A DNA stretch of 64,000 bases from contig NZ_BFAX01000002.1 in the NCBI RefSeq assembly GCF_004310395.1, positions 124,001 through 188,000 of the forward strand. The letters run 5' to 3'. Below are positions 37,958 to 48,478 of this stretch, piece by piece (the first letter of the stretch is position 1; each line of letters opens with the position of its first letter). The position numbers and the translations under genes are program-made. This DNA comes from Methanofervidicoccus abyssi. Its GTDB lineage: Archaea; AGJL01; Methanococci; Methanococcales; Methanococcaceae. The notes beneath the pieces are model-generated. The model was given only the letters and a program-made list of their open reading frames with translations, had not been told where the DNA came from and did no database searches.

Positions 37958-38503
37958 ATGATAAAGATCGCATGGGGCATTACAGGTTGTGGAGATAAGA
38001 TAGATAAGGTAATAGATACAATGATAACCTTGAAAAATGAGTTTAAGGTAGATATAGATGTTTACGCTTCTAAAAGTGCAAAAACGGTATTGAAATGGTA
38101 TAAACTATGGGATAAGTTGATAACAGAATTTCAGGATATAAGAGTAGAGATGGATGCTAATGCTCCATTCTTGGCTGGAAAACTACAAACTGGAAAATAC
38201 GATATATTTATAGTGGCACCGGCAACTGCAAACACTGTGGCAAAGATTGTCCACTGTATAGCAGATACGCTTATTACAAACTCAGTTTCTCAGGCAATTA
38301 AAGCAAGAGTACCAGTTTATATATATCCGCCAGATAATAAAGTAGGAGAGTTGGAAACCATTATTCCTGGAGGAAAAACCTTGAAGTTATATATAAGGAA
38401 AGAAGATGTAGAGAATGTTGATAGATTAAGAAAAATGGAAGGTATTACAGTCCTTGACACTGTAGAAGATATTAAGAAGGCCATTTTAAATTTTAAACAG
38501 TAG
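37958..38503 (+). CDS. afpA: Archaeoflavoprotein AfpA
   Basis: 181-residue flavoprotein of the Rossmann-like flavoprotein (PPC decarboxylase/DmrX-like) fold, resembling Archaeoglobus AfpA which passes electrons from ferredoxin. Signatures are GITGCGDKI at the N-terminus, APFLAGKLQTGKYDIFIVAPATANTVAKI, and the surrounding dinucleotide-binding pattern. The ATG at 37958 follows AAGTGATAATT, with a GTG at 37949 inside that site. Likely cotranscribed with the upstream tungstoenzyme. Confidence 0.85.
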   Translation: MIKIAWGITGCGDKIDKVIDTMITLKNEFKVDIDVYASKSAKTVLKWYKLWDKLITEFQDIRVEMDANAPFLAGKLQTGKYDIFIVAPATANTVAKIVHCIADTLITNSVSQAIKARVPVYIYPPDNKVGELETIIPGGKTLKLYIRKEDVENVDRLRKMEGITVLDTVEDIKKAILNFKQ

Positions 38504-38785
38504 TGTGTTGAAAAAATGATTATAAATTAAAATTTATTTTTTTAATATAATTATTTAATATAATTATTATTGTTTTCATTATTCTTTTAATCTCCATTTT
38601 AATTAAGAACTGTTTTTCACTGGTTTTTTACTTTTAATCTACTTTTTCAGATAATCAACAATAATTTAGATATACCATAACTTAAGTTAAAGTTAAAAAA
38701 TAGATATGAAAAATAAATAAAAATAAAATAAATAAAAATTGGGATAATGTTCTAAATAACAACATTACACGATAACTGTGAAACC

Positions 38786-39862
38786 ATGGTAAAGGTTAGA
38801 TTACGAGATTTTGTAGAAACTGAAATTGGATTCTTCGCAGTAAATACCTACGACCATCCTAAGGATATGGTTTTTGCCTTTCTGAGATATTTAAACATAG
38901 ATTTAGTAGGTAAGGAAATTATAGATAAATATAATTTAAATAGAGAAGATATAAGGGAGTTAGATGGGAAAAAATATATTAAAATATCAGATACTAGAAA
39001 AACTTATGACATACTGAGAGATATATATCCAGAATACCTCTACTACGACGATAGAAGGGATGTCCTACTACATGCAGTTAGTAAAGATAAGATAATAAGG
39101 ATATTAAAACCCCAAGAGAGATTGGAGGAGATACTCAACAACTCTCAAAGCCCCCTTGAAGAAAAATGTAAAACCCTTGCCAATATATTCTATCAGTGTG
39201 GTTTAAGTTATAAATATATGGGAGTATCTGGATCTACTTTGCTAAGGTTAAACTGTGAAAACTCAGATATAGACTTTGTAATATACGGTATGAGGAACCA
39301 TAGGAGAGCAAGGGAGATACTAAGATCTATCTTTGAAGATGAGAAGTACAGTAGATACAGGGAGATTGTAAAACCTCTTTCAGAAAAACATTGGAGGAAG
39401 GTGTATAAAAAGAGAATAAAGGATAACACGATCACCTACGAGGAGTTTTTGCGACATGAGATAAGAAAGTACAACAGAGGAGTAATTGGAGGTACAACCT
39501 TTGATATACTTGCAACTAGAGACTGGGATGAGATAGAGAGTAACTGGGATGCTATCTACAGAAACCTGGGATCTGTTGAAATAGAAGCTCTTGTAGTTAA
39601 CGACGACTACATATTTGACAGTCCTGGAATCTACAAGGTGAAAGATGTTAAAATATTGAAAGGTGGAGGTGAACATCTGGCATCCACTATTAGAGAAGTT
39701 GTATCTTATACACATACCTACGCAGGTCAGGCATTCAAAGGGGAGAGGATAGTTGCTAAAGGAAAGTTAGAGAAGGTGGTAACCAGTAAGGAAGAATATA
39801 TGAGAGTGGTAGTGGGTACTTCCAGGGAAGCATTTAACGAGTATATAAAAGTAATCGAGTAA
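38786..39862 (+). CDS. Predicted nucleotidyltransferase (COG2413 type)
   Basis: 358 residues. A nucleotidyltransferase signature is visible: GVSGSTLLRL with Gly149-Ser150 followed by NSDIDF with Asp161 and Asp163. The substrate is not known. No neighbour gives a functional clue, though cofE follows after 57 nt. ATG start. A 282-bp AT-rich spacer precedes it with no gene seen. Confidence 0.75.
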   Translation: MVKVRLRDFVETEIGFFAVNTYDHPKDMVFAFLRYLNIDLVGKEIIDKYNLNREDIRELDGKKYIKISDTRKTYDILRDIYPEYLYYDDRRDVLLHAVSKDKIIRILKPQERLEEILNNSQSPLEEKCKTLANIFYQCGLSYKYMGVSGSTLLRLNCENSDIDFVIYGMRNHRRAREILRSIFEDEKYSRYREIVKPLSEKHWRKVYKKRIKDNTITYEEFLRHEIRKYNRGVIGGTTFDILATRDWDEIESNWDAIYRNLGSVEIEALVVNDDYIFDSPGIYKVKDVKILKGGGEHLASTIREVVSYTHTYAGQAFKGERIVAKGKLEKVVTSKEEYMRVVVGTSREAFNEYIKVIE

Positions 39863-39919
39863 TAACATTCTCTCCTATTTTTATTAAGAAACATATATAG
39901 GTAATATTGGGATCCTATT

Positions 39920-40690
39920 ATGGTTGAGAAGTATATAAAAGAGAAGAGAAGGATGGAACTTATAGGCCTTGAAATACCTGTGATATCTGAAGATGACAAC
40001 CTGGGGATAGAGTACCTTGCAGATCTTATATCATCCTACCCCCTGAAGGATGGTGATATTGTAGTGGTAGCAGAAACTCTTATATCAAAACTTGAGAGAA
40101 ACGTTATAAAAAAGGAAGATGTTAAACCAACGCCTTTAGCCTACAAGTTGGCAGAGAAGTTGGGGAAGTCCCCAGAAGTTGTTCAGGTGATATTAGATCA
40201 ATCTAAGGAGATAGTAAAGATAGGAAATGGGTTCATCATTACAGAAACTAAACATGGATTTGTATGTGCTAACAGTGGAGTAGATGAAAGTAACGTTAAA
40301 GATGCAATAAAACCCCTTCCAGAGGATCCAGATAGAAGTGCCTCGTTACTTAGGAAGATGATAGAGAGAAAGACTGGGAAAAAGATAGGGGTTATAATAA
40401 GTGACAGTATGGGGAGGCCCTTCAGGAGAGGTTCCTGTGGTGTAGCCATAGGAGTTAGTGGTGTCTGCGCACTCTGGGATAGAAGGGGGGAGAGGGATCT
40501 ATTCAACAAAACTTTAAAGAGTACAGAGGTTGCCATAGGGGATGAGTTGGCATCTGCAGCCTCGATACTTATGGGAGAGTCTAATGAAGGAATACCTGTG
40601 GTGATAATAAGAAACGCCCCAGTACCATTTACAGATGGAATGGGAAAGGATCTAATAAGGCGTAAGGAAGAGGATGTCTTCAGGAATTAG
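39920..40690 (+). CDS. cofE: Coenzyme F420-0:L-glutamate ligase
   Basis: GTP-dependent ligase adding glutamates to F420-0. Family landmarks: EIPVISEDDNLG, VVAETLISKLE, TKHGFVCANSGVDESN, SDSMGRPFRRGSCGVAIG and the ending RNAPVPFTDGMGKDLIR. 256 residues from ATG 39920; no clear ribosome binding site, and a second in-frame ATG at 39953 gives MELIGLEIP, which matches the usual CofE start better. hxlB follows after eight bases. Confidence 0.93.
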   Translation: MVEKYIKEKRRMELIGLEIPVISEDDNLGIEYLADLISSYPLKDGDIVVVAETLISKLERNVIKKEDVKPTPLAYKLAEKLGKSPEVVQVILDQSKEIVKIGNGFIITETKHGFVCANSGVDESNVKDAIKPLPEDPDRSASLLRKMIERKTGKKIGVIISDSMGRPFRRGSCGVAIGVSGVCALWDRRGERDLFNKTLKSTEVAIGDELASAASILMGESNEGIPVVIIRNAPVPFTDGMGKDLIRRKEEDVFRN

Positions 40691-40698
40691 GTGATATC

Positions 40699-41235
40699 TT
40701 GCTTGGGGATTATATAGAGGAAGTAATATTACATTTAAAGAAGTTGAAAAATATCAACTGGAATAGTGTAAAACAACTGGTAGATGAAATTGCCTTCTCC
40801 AACTCTAAGATATTTACCTATGGAGTTGGTAGAAGTGGATACGTAGCCCAGGCCTTCACTATGAGGTTAATGCACTTAGGATTTAACGCCTACTTCGTTG
40901 GGGAACCTAACTGTCCTTCTATCGGAGATGGAGATATTCTTGTGGTAATATCAGGTAGTGGGAGGACTTATTCAGTAGTTAATATGGTTAAGAAAGTAAG
41001 AAAAGAAGGTGTAAATGTTAAGATTGTTTCTATTGGGTATGAAGGAGAAATAGGAAAGATGTCAGATATCCATATAGATGTGAATATTGGGGAATTTAAT
41101 AGAGAGTACTTCCCAATGGGCACCCTCTTTGAGGAACTTGCCTTTATACTGTTAGATGGAATAATATACCTCTTGAAGAGGAAGTTAAATATATCCGAAG
41201 AGAACATGAAGAGAAGACATTGTAATTTGTTGTAA
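40699..41235 (+). CDS. hxlB: 6-phospho-3-hexuloisomerase
   Basis: SIS-domain isomerase (178 aa) interconverting hexulose 6-phosphate and fructose 6-phosphate; in methanogens it acts in the reverse ribulose monophosphate route that supplies pentoses. The motifs TYGVGRSGYVAQAF and VVISGSGRTYSVVN are diagnostic. The TTG at 40699 is supported by GGTGATATC, which overlaps the cofE stop. Operon with cofE. Confidence 0.9.
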   Translation: MLGDYIEEVILHLKKLKNINWNSVKQLVDEIAFSNSKIFTYGVGRSGYVAQAFTMRLMHLGFNAYFVGEPNCPSIGDGDILVVISGSGRTYSVVNMVKKVRKEGVNVKIVSIGYEGEIGKMSDIHIDVNIGEFNREYFPMGTLFEELAFILLDGIIYLLKRKLNISEENMKRRHCNLL

Positions 41236-41774
41236 AAAAAGATAATGTTGTAAAAAAGATAAAATGTTTTATCTTAAATATAACCCTGAACAAAATTATA
41301 AAATAAATCATCATTTATTATCTCCTTTTTTAGTCTATGGATTTATAGTTATTAATTAAAATGACAAAAGTGTAGATACTAAAAGAATACCAACAGTATT
41401 GTTAAAAGGTAATAATACTCAATATCCCTGTTATAAACCTTACTCTTCTTCCAATATTCAGGGGTAATAACTAAAACTTAACAACAAATCCAGTGTTCTA
41501 AATAAAATACTAGGATTAATAATAATATAATCTTAAAAAACTGTTAAACTTTATAATAAAGAATTAAATACAGATGGAAAAAACAAATTTCTCTCAAAAC
41601 CAGAAAATAATAATAAAGAATGAGAACAGATGAAAAAGTAAAATAAGTTTTTATCCCTGGATTATATTGTGTACTGGGGAAGTAATACAGGATTTTATAT
41701 TAAACCTTCTTTTTTAAGAGATTTTTATTTTTTTATTTTATTATTCTTTTTTATTGAGATTCTTGAAGTTGTTA
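41236..41774. other. AT-rich spacer with repeat-like motif, no gene seen
   Basis: 539 bases between convergent hxlB and the RaSEA gene. Bases 41444-41466 hold an inverted copy of the recurring motif (CCTGAATATTGGAAGAAGA on the minus strand). Remaining sequence is poly-A/T. No RNA gene was recognised. Confidence 0.55.
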
Positions 41775-42890
41775 TTAATTTAAAAATTTCTGTTTATTTT
41801 TATTACTGTATTTTATGTTAATATCTCCCAAAGGTACTATATTCCTCTCTTCAAACTCTAAAAACCTCTCCCAGTGATCTTTGCAGCAGTCCATCTCTAA
41901 AACCCTTTTTATATCTGAGAGATCCTGCCTCAATGTAAAGTTCTCGAGTATTCTTTTAATATATTCGTTACATTTACACTTTAACAGATTATGGGCTCCT
42001 CTATTGGAAGGTATTCCCGAAGTATCGCAGATCACTATAGTATCTGGATTTTTCCTCTTAACCTCGTATATTATCTCTAGGACACTCCATAAAAAAGGAG
42101 GTCTGTACTGTCCTTTCTTCCAGAGAATCTCCATCAAAGTACCTTTATGAACAGTTGCTGGACAGTAAGATATCCTACTAAACCCTAACTCTAAGCATTT
42201 ATTACCTGAGTATATTCCATCTTCTATTGCATCCCTCTCAGTTATAAAGAGTGGTTTTATCAGTAAATAAGCCTTTAAATCTATAGAATACTCCTTAGCC
42301 AACTCTAAAGTATCTAAGATATCTCTGTTACATACACCCTTGTTTATAGAGTGCTTCCTTATCTCCTCGTTAAATGTCTCAACCCCTACTCCAATCTCCA
42401 TATTTACACTACCTAAGCACTCCTTAACCTCCTCTAATGTATCCTCTCTTATGTACTCTATCCTGGATTCTATTACAACCTCTTTAATATCTAACTCCCC
42501 TATCTTACTTAATATATATCTTCTCGCCTCTTTTGGCACCTCTCTCTCATTCAGGAAACTCCCAGATGTAAATATCTTTATACAGATATTCTTGGGATCA
42601 TTTTCTATCTCCTTATAATACTTTTCTATGGCGTAGTTGAACTGATTTATTATATTCTCAGCAGTTATCTCTCCAGGAGAACCATCCATAAGATAACCAC
42701 ACATAGTACAGCCCCCATACTCATAGGCCCATCTACATCCAGGTGTATTAAGTATTACCGTTATACACTTTCCAATCTTTCCATTAGATAGAATATCATC
42801 CCCCATCCAGGTAGTTACAGGAAAATTTGGATCCCTATCCTTTCTCTTTTTAAGGTATCTCCTTCTCAACTCCTTTAAAAACTCCATCAT
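41775..42890 (-). CDS. Archaeosine biosynthesis radical SAM protein RaSEA
   Basis: 371-residue radical SAM enzyme, homologous to the lyase that together with ArcS converts preQ0-lysine in tRNA position 15 to archaeosine. Cysteines in GCRWAYEYGGCTMCGY (Cys52, Cys61, Cys64) are the radical SAM cluster; a second Cys group (CKCNEY, DCCKDHW) is in the C-terminal part. Third gene of a radical SAM-coaBC-RaSEA operon; the ATG at 42890 immediately follows the coaBC stop, whose region supplies the ribosome binding site. Confidence 0.82.
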   Translation of the reverse strand: MMEFLKELRRRYLKKRKDRDPNFPVTTWMGDDILSNGKIGKCITVILNTPGCRWAYEYGGCTMCGYLMDGSPGEITAENIINQFNYAIEKYYKEIENDPKNICIKIFTSGSFLNEREVPKEARRYILSKIGELDIKEVVIESRIEYIREDTLEEVKECLGSVNMEIGVGVETFNEEIRKHSINKGVCNRDILDTLELAKEYSIDLKAYLLIKPLFITERDAIEDGIYSGNKCLELGFSRISYCPATVHKGTLMEILWKKGQYRPPFLWSVLEIIYEVKRKNPDTIVICDTSGIPSNRGAHNLLKCKCNEYIKRILENFTLRQDLSDIKRVLEMDCCKDHWERFLEFEERNIVPLGDINIKYSNKNKQKFLN

Positions 42891-44087
42891 CTATTTCACC
42901 ACTTCTTTAATAATTTTCTCCATAATCTCATATTTCTTACCTTTAAACTCCTTCAATACACCTTCTTTACCTATCAGTACTACCTCGTTGTAGTCGTCAC
43001 CGAAGTAATGCCTCGCAAGATCGTTCACTACTATGTAATCTAAGTCATACTCTTTTAATTTCTCTTTACCTATATCAACAAGTTCCTCTCTACTTACACC
43101 GTATTCAGCCTTAAATCCAACTATGGTTTTTTCAGGGAATGCCTTCCTAAGTTCCCTAATTACCTTTACATTCTTCTTCAATTTAATGGTAATATCTCTA
43201 TCTGATCTAATCTTCCCATCGAAGGACACCTCTGGGATAAAGTCAGATATAGCTGCACAGGAGATAATAATATCAGCATCCCTTCCTACTTCCAAGGCTT
43301 TATCCAACATCTCCCTCGAAGTTATTCCCTTATAGGATTTAACGTAGTAAGGAGGTTCCATTCCAAGGGCATATATCACTTCTACATGGTGTCCTTCCCT
43401 ACAAGCAGTTTCTGCAAGGTAGTAGCCAGTTTTTCCAGAAGATAGGTTGGTGATAACCCTAACCTTATCTATAAACTCGGCAGTACCTCCAGTGAGTATT
43501 AAAATCCTCTTACCTCCCTTTCTTCTCCTGAACTCTTCTTTTAATATCTCCATAACTTTCAAGACAACATCCTCTACAGGTGGCACCTTGGCTTTTCCTT
43601 CCTCCATCTTTGGAGGTATTATATAAACCAGTTTCTTTCTCTTCAACTTCTCCATATGCTCTCTTACATTCTGGAGCATATTCCTATGCATCCCTGGAAC
43701 TATAAAGAGAGGTTTATTCTCTATAAACATCATTGCAGTTGTATTTACTATATTGTCTCCAATACTGAGAGATATCTTACTTAGAGTGTTTGCAGTGGTG
43801 GGATATATCACCATGGCATCACAGAGGTTGTAGAAGGTTACATGCTCCACAAGCCCTGTAATGTTGTAACATACCTTCTTTCCAGAGGCAAATTCCAATG
43901 CATACTCCCCTACTATCTTCTTAGACTCCTCAGTGGCAACTGTATAAACTTCTGCACCATGTCTTATAAACTCTCTTATCAATTTAGGTGTCTCTATGGC
44001 TCCTATGGAAGACGTTACACCAACAAGTATCTTCTTTCCCTCCAATATCCTGGATTTTGAACATCTAAGACCCTCTGTGGGATCCAT
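42891..44087 (-). CDS. coaBC: Phosphopantothenoylcysteine decarboxylase/synthetase
   Basis: Bifunctional coenzyme A biosynthesis enzyme of 398 residues. The N-terminal flavoprotein CoaC domain (LVGVTSSIGAIETPK, YPTTANTLSKIS, PGMHRNM) is joined to the C-terminal CoaB synthetase (LTGGTAEFID, ITNLSSGKTGYYLAE, VNDLARHYFG). It lies four bases downstream of the radical SAM gene. Confidence 0.94.
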   Translation of the reverse strand: MDPTEGLRCSKSRILEGKKILVGVTSSIGAIETPKLIREFIRHGAEVYTVATEESKKIVGEYALEFASGKKVCYNITGLVEHVTFYNLCDAMVIYPTTANTLSKISLSIGDNIVNTTAMMFIENKPLFIVPGMHRNMLQNVREHMEKLKRKKLVYIIPPKMEEGKAKVPPVEDVVLKVMEILKEEFRRRKGGKRILILTGGTAEFIDKVRVITNLSSGKTGYYLAETACREGHHVEVIYALGMEPPYYVKSYKGITSREMLDKALEVGRDADIIISCAAISDFIPEVSFDGKIRSDRDITIKLKKNVKVIRELRKAFPEKTIVGFKAEYGVSREELVDIGKEKLKEYDLDYIVVNDLARHYFGDDYNEVVLIGKEGVLKEFKGKKYEIMEKIIKEVVK

Positions 44088-44091
44088 AGTA

Positions 44092-45264
44092 TCACATCCT
44101 TCTTATATCTTTTAAACTCCTCCTCTCTACAACTAAGGGTATCCTCTCAACCTCTAATCCATCAACTGTAGGATACCTTTCGGAGATATATGCACTGAAT
44201 TTAAATCTGTATCTATTCTCCTTCAGTATCTCTATAATCTCCTCCAATACGTAGGGATTCAGATAGATACTTTTTTTATCCAAGTCTATCTCATAGGGCT
44301 CCTCGTTGTATTCAAGTATCTCCAGTAAATCCTTAACATCCCTGAGATTTCTAAATGAGACTATTCCTCTAACCAGAAGTCCTTCCTCTGTAATTACTTC
44401 ATAATCCTTTGCAACATTTTTTGCCCTTTTCAGTAATCTGTTCTTCATCTGTATTCCATCCTTCAATACAGAAGGACAGTAATGTACCCTTAAGTTAGAT
44501 CCCTTACTTCTAAAGTACTCTACTACCTTTTTGGCAGTTTCTTCACTTCCAAGTATTTCAGAGGAGTAGTCATTTTTCTCCACAAACCCCATACTCCTAA
44601 GGGACTGATAGTTAGTCTCGGAGTATTCCAACTGATTAATATTTAAGAACTTAATCCCAGCCTTCTCTATAGCCTCTCCAAGCTGAATGATCTCCTTCTC
44701 GTAGTTTGGGATAGAAGGTATCTCCACAACAACAACCTTTATATATTCCATACAGAGTTTTAAAGTATCTACTAAATATTTTAAATATTCCTCCCTTTTT
44801 TCTTTACTCTCTCTGTAATACTCATTGAAGTACTTTGTAGGATGTATCCTTATCTCGTCCAATCCAGTTTCTTTAAGTGCCCTAAGTTTATTCTCATCTA
44901 TATAGGTAGGTGTTGTGTAGAGGTGTATATGGAAGGATGTACCAAATCTACTTTTAAGTGCTTTTATATACTTACAGGTTCTATCTAACCTTAGGAGGGG
45001 ATTACCGCCAGTAATACCTGCTCCTCTACTTCCACATAGAATACACTCTTCTATACACTCTTCGATAGATGTGATTTTTCTCTCATTGGCATAGATAACA
45101 TCTTTTCCTTTTCTCTTTTCAGATATTGGACAGTAGTAGCAGTTCTCATCACATATACCTGTTATAAATAGGACTAACTTTTCACCTTTGATACACTGTT
45201 GACATCCTAAGGGAAGGTTATCCATGTCTTTTAATAGGGTGTTTTCTAACTCTTCAATGTCCAT
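44092..45264 (-). CDS. Uncharacterised radical SAM protein (COG2108 type)
   Basis: 390 residues. The radical SAM cluster is CDENCYYC (Cys38, Cys42, Cys45), preceded by an extra CxxC at 21-24. The ITGGNPLLR and IRIHPTKY strands fit a pyruvate formate-lyase-activase-like TIM barrel. It is common in methanogens; the substrate is unknown. First gene in the operon with coaBC and the RaSEA gene. Confidence 0.8.
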   Translation of the reverse strand: MDIEELENTLLKDMDNLPLGCQQCIKGEKLVLFITGICDENCYYCPISEKRKGKDVIYANERKITSIEECIEECILCGSRGAGITGGNPLLRLDRTCKYIKALKSRFGTSFHIHLYTTPTYIDENKLRALKETGLDEIRIHPTKYFNEYYRESKEKREEYLKYLVDTLKLCMEYIKVVVVEIPSIPNYEKEIIQLGEAIEKAGIKFLNINQLEYSETNYQSLRSMGFVEKNDYSSEILGSEETAKKVVEYFRSKGSNLRVHYCPSVLKDGIQMKNRLLKRAKNVAKDYEVITEEGLLVRGIVSFRNLRDVKDLLEILEYNEEPYEIDLDKKSIYLNPYVLEEIIEILKENRYRFKFSAYISERYPTVDGLEVERIPLVVERRSLKDIRRM

Positions 45265-45365
45265 GTTATCCCTTTTTTAAAATAAAAATTTTAATAAAAA
45301 TCATAAATAGAGATAAATCAGTTAATCATTATTTATTCAATACCATCAATAAGAGAATTAGTACT

Positions 45366-46322
45366 TTATTTTATAAATCTCTCAATCTTTCTATCCTCAT
45401 TAACAAGTAAAACAACCCTACTATCGTAAGAATCATCTGCCACTTTATAGTGGGAGAGTTCTTCCACCTTTCTACTAAGTTCCAGTATTTCCTCATGTTT
45501 CAACATATGATCCAAGGTCAATCTCTTCCTGGAGTATCCCACATTCATGTATGACTTCAACTCTATGAAATGCACATCTGCCATCTCGTAGAGATGTATA
45601 AACTTCTCAATGTTGGTGTTGTAATCCCTTATAAGCGTAGTCCTTATACATGTCCTTCCCTTGTACCTTAATATATCCAAGGTATCCAATATACTCTGCC
45701 AGTACTCCTCCTTTCCCCTACATATAGTCTTATAACTCTCTAAATCGTAGGCGTCAAGGGAAATATACAGTTGTGTAGGATTTATCTCCTGGATAACTTC
45801 AGTTAGAATACCATTAGATACTACAAAAGTAGAGAAGCCCTTCCTGTGAAAGAGATTTATCAGTTCACCTAAGTAGGGATAGAGAGTAGGTTCCCCAGAT
45901 AAGGATATAGCAACATGTTTTGGATGTAGTAACTCTTTAAATTTCTTTTTACCTATTCTATCTAAGATGCCCTTATACCCCATTACAACCTTTCTGTGCA
46001 TCTGAAGGATGTCTTCTAAAACCTCTTCAGGTTCCTTCCATTTTACCTCGGGATATGACAGCTGAGAGACTCCTATATCCGAAGGTAAAACCCTCCAACA
46101 GAATACACAACTCTGCTGACACCAGATCACTGAAGGAGTGCACTGGATACATCTGTGGGTTTCTATACCGTAGAATTTTGACTTATAACAGTTCTTATTT
46201 TCTAAGAGTGATTTCTTAACCCAGCCACACAGTTTAACTGCACTGTGATCTTTTATCTGATAACGTTGTTTCCTCAGAATTCGATATACCTCTTCAGGGA
46301 TAGGTGTATTGTAGGTAGTCAT
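45366..46322 (-). CDS. taw1: tRNA 4-demethylwyosine synthase
   Basis: Radical SAM enzyme (318 aa) forming the tricyclic imidazopurine of wyosine at G37 of tRNA-Phe. The SAM cluster is CQQSCVFC (Cys68, 72, 75); Cys32, Cys45 and Cys58, spaced 13 apart, match the second pyruvate-binding cluster of archaeal Taw1. ISLSGEPTLYP is the GGE-like motif. taw2, the next enzyme, is at 13411-14157. The ATG has GGTGATATT upstream. Confidence 0.95.
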   Translation of the reverse strand: MTTYNTPIPEEVYRILRKQRYQIKDHSAVKLCGWVKKSLLENKNCYKSKFYGIETHRCIQCTPSVIWCQQSCVFCWRVLPSDIGVSQLSYPEVKWKEPEEVLEDILQMHRKVVMGYKGILDRIGKKKFKELLHPKHVAISLSGEPTLYPYLGELINLFHRKGFSTFVVSNGILTEVIQEINPTQLYISLDAYDLESYKTICRGKEEYWQSILDTLDILRYKGRTCIRTTLIRDYNTNIEKFIHLYEMADVHFIELKSYMNVGYSRKRLTLDHMLKHEEILELSRKVEELSHYKVADDSYDSRVVLLVNEDRKIERFIK

Positions 46323-47004
46323 AATATCACCATGAAAATATATTTTTATTCCTGGTTAATATAAATCCAGCATATAACATTTCAACTCAATAAAAATAAT
46401 AATAAAAAAATTAAAATTAAAAATAATAAGGTAAAAAAATAACAGAAAAAGAAGATAAAAAACTCCCATTTGTATTAAATTTTCCTTAGAATGTCCTGGA
46501 TTTTTAAAGATTGAAATTTCTCCTCATTAGGAATCATTCTGTTTTTCCAGTACTGAGATTTCAAGAGGGACAGTATAAAGTAAATCTTACCGTTATTCCT
46601 TAGAACGCCTTAGAACAAAAGAAGTTGTTTGATATCCTGTTAAACCCAGATCCCATCCAAAGAAAAATAAAACCACTTAACCATATTCCTTATCTCAGGG
46701 ATTTTTCTAAACTGGGATAAATAAGAAAAAATTATCCCATGATATTAAGAATCTCCAACAGACATGGTTAGAAGATATTAAAAAGAATTTCTTTGTTTCA
46801 ATGTTCAGAAGTAGAGAAGATATATTATTATGTTTTAGAATAAAAAGGTTTTATTTTTTTAATCTTTTTTGTTTAATTTTTTATAATTTAATATAATTAT
46901 TTTATTTAATAATTATTTTATTTACGAACACTGATTTATTATTATTTTTTTATCGAGATCCCTATGATTGTTGTTTGTTGTAAAACCCTTTATTTTTCAT
47001 TTTC
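46323..47004. other. Long AT-rich spacer with several repeat-like motifs
   Basis: 682 bases without a convincing gene. Short tracts near 46544-46565 and 46797-46820 resemble the recurring CCNAATAYTGAAGAAG motif of other spacers. A T-rich stretch at 46850-46930 could end the taw1-side sequences. No tRNA or C/D box pattern. Confidence 0.5.
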
Positions 47005-47655
47005 CTAAAGAAACAGTCTCCTAACGTAGTCTACAGAATCTTTCTTAGCCAAAACTATAACCCTGTTTTTAGGTTTTAACATAGTATTTCCATCTGGTAT
47101 CTTTAATTCATTGTCTTCATAGACAGCAATTATAAGGTAATCTCTATTCTTTTCCAAATCTCTTATACATTTATTGGCAACCTTTGAGTTCTCTCCGATA
47201 ATTAACTCTAAGATCTCCGCATCCCCTCTTCCTATCACTGCCAGATCCACTATACCAGGTAAGTCTATAAGTTTTTCTATATAGTTTGCAGCCACAAGTT
47301 CAGGGCTTACTACAACATCTATATTTAGATTTTCAAATACTTCTTTATATTCAGGATCCCTAACTCTCACGATAGTCTTTGAGACGCCGTAATTCTTAGC
47401 CAGTAATGCACTCATGAGGTTTATCTCCTGTTGCCCAGTGACTGCTATATAGATATCTGCACTTTCAATATCTGCACTTTCTAAGGTTTTGACACGGGTG
47501 CAATCCCCATTTATTACCAGGGCATCTATCTCGGAGACTACTTCTTCACATACCTCCTTAGATATATCTATGAGTACTAAGTCGTGATTTTTTTCAGCGA
47601 GGGATTTCGCCAGTGTATATCCTACCCTTCCTATACCTGCAATTACAATATACAT
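47005..47655 (-). CDS. trkA: TrkA-like potassium uptake regulatory subunit (RCK domain)
   Basis: 216-residue cytoplasmic NAD-binding regulator of K+ channels/transporters. The N-terminal Rossmann motif IAGIGRVGYTLAK and NGDCTRVKTLESADI are followed by a C-terminal TrkA-C domain (GNTMLKPKNRVIVLAKKDSV). The partner membrane protein is not adjacent. Last gene of the cofD-dtdA-trkA operon, 13 nt after dtdA. Confidence 0.92.
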   Translation of the reverse strand: MYIVIAGIGRVGYTLAKSLAEKNHDLVLIDISKEVCEEVVSEIDALVINGDCTRVKTLESADIESADIYIAVTGQQEINLMSALLAKNYGVSKTIVRVRDPEYKEVFENLNIDVVVSPELVAANYIEKLIDLPGIVDLAVIGRGDAEILELIIGENSKVANKCIRDLEKNRDYLIIAVYEDNELKIPDGNTMLKPKNRVIVLAKKDSVDYVRRLFL

Positions 47656-47668
47656 AGTATATCCCTAT

Positions 47669-48469
47669 TTAAACCTTCTTCCAGAAGATGTTATTATCTT
47701 CAAAAAACTTAATATATCTTTTTTTATCTTCCCCTCTAAGGCCCTTCCAGTCCAGGATTACATAGTCGAAATCTTGTTTTTCTATTAACTGGTTTAGAAT
47801 CTTATCTGAAACCTTTGCATACTTTGGAACTATGTAGCCTACGTAGTATCTCCCTTCTAACACCAACTTTGTAAACTTTGGGGCGTAGTGCCCACCACCA
47901 AAGGCAATTACCTTATCTAAAAGATCATATCTCTTGGATGCAAGTTGATGGACGGTATCCATTATAGCCCTTCCAATTATCTCTCCCCCTTCTTTTATCT
48001 TCCACTCTCTCTCTGTACTCCCTATCTCCACAAATACAGTGGGAGCGGCTATATCTGAAGGGCCGTGATGGACACCTTCAAAGGAAACTTGGAAATTTAG
48101 ATGTTTATATCTTTCCTCTTTACTGTATCTAGAGATATTCCTCAGGAGGAGAGAGTTTAGGATACTATCACAGGGGCATACCTCTTCTGGATTGCCACCA
48201 AAGAGGTTATCCACGGTTAGGTTTCCAGGGATATGAACTGTTAAAGTGGGTGGTGGATTTTCCCCACTACTTCTATGTTTCGATAGGAAGATGTAGTAGT
48301 CAAATCCCTTTGGGATATCTTCCTGACTAAGTGCTGTAAGATCCTCCTCTGTTTCAAGGTAGGAGATGTTTTTTCTAATATTGTTATTCTCTTCTAATAT
48401 AGTATCTAAATTCTCCTTGATATTCATCCCTGCAGGATCCTTGGTGGAGTAGATTAGTAAGTATCTCAT
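47669..48469 (-). CDS. dtdA: D-aminoacyl-tRNA deacylase (archaeal DtdA/GEK1)
   Basis: Recycles D-amino acids mischarged on tRNA. 266 residues with family landmarks [36 protein letters not shown] and VGYIVPKYA. Zinc-dependent in known examples; the conserved His residues in HHGP and GGHYAPKF are intact. Located between cofD and trkA. Confidence 0.93.
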   Translation of the reverse strand: MRYLLIYSTKDPAGMNIKENLDTILEENNNIRKNISYLETEEDLTALSQEDIPKGFDYYIFLSKHRSSGENPPPTLTVHIPGNLTVDNLFGGNPEEVCPCDSILNSLLLRNISRYSKEERYKHLNFQVSFEGVHHGPSDIAAPTVFVEIGSTEREWKIKEGGEIIGRAIMDTVHQLASKRYDLLDKVIAFGGGHYAPKFTKLVLEGRYYVGYIVPKYAKVSDKILNQLIEKQDFDYVILDWKGLRGEDKKRYIKFFEDNNIFWKKV

Positions 48470-48478
48470 AATCTCCCA

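Noticed and set aside
41281-41320. Possible C/D RNA near AATGATGA on the minus strand
   Set aside because: No D or D' box follows; surrounding sequence is pure A/T.
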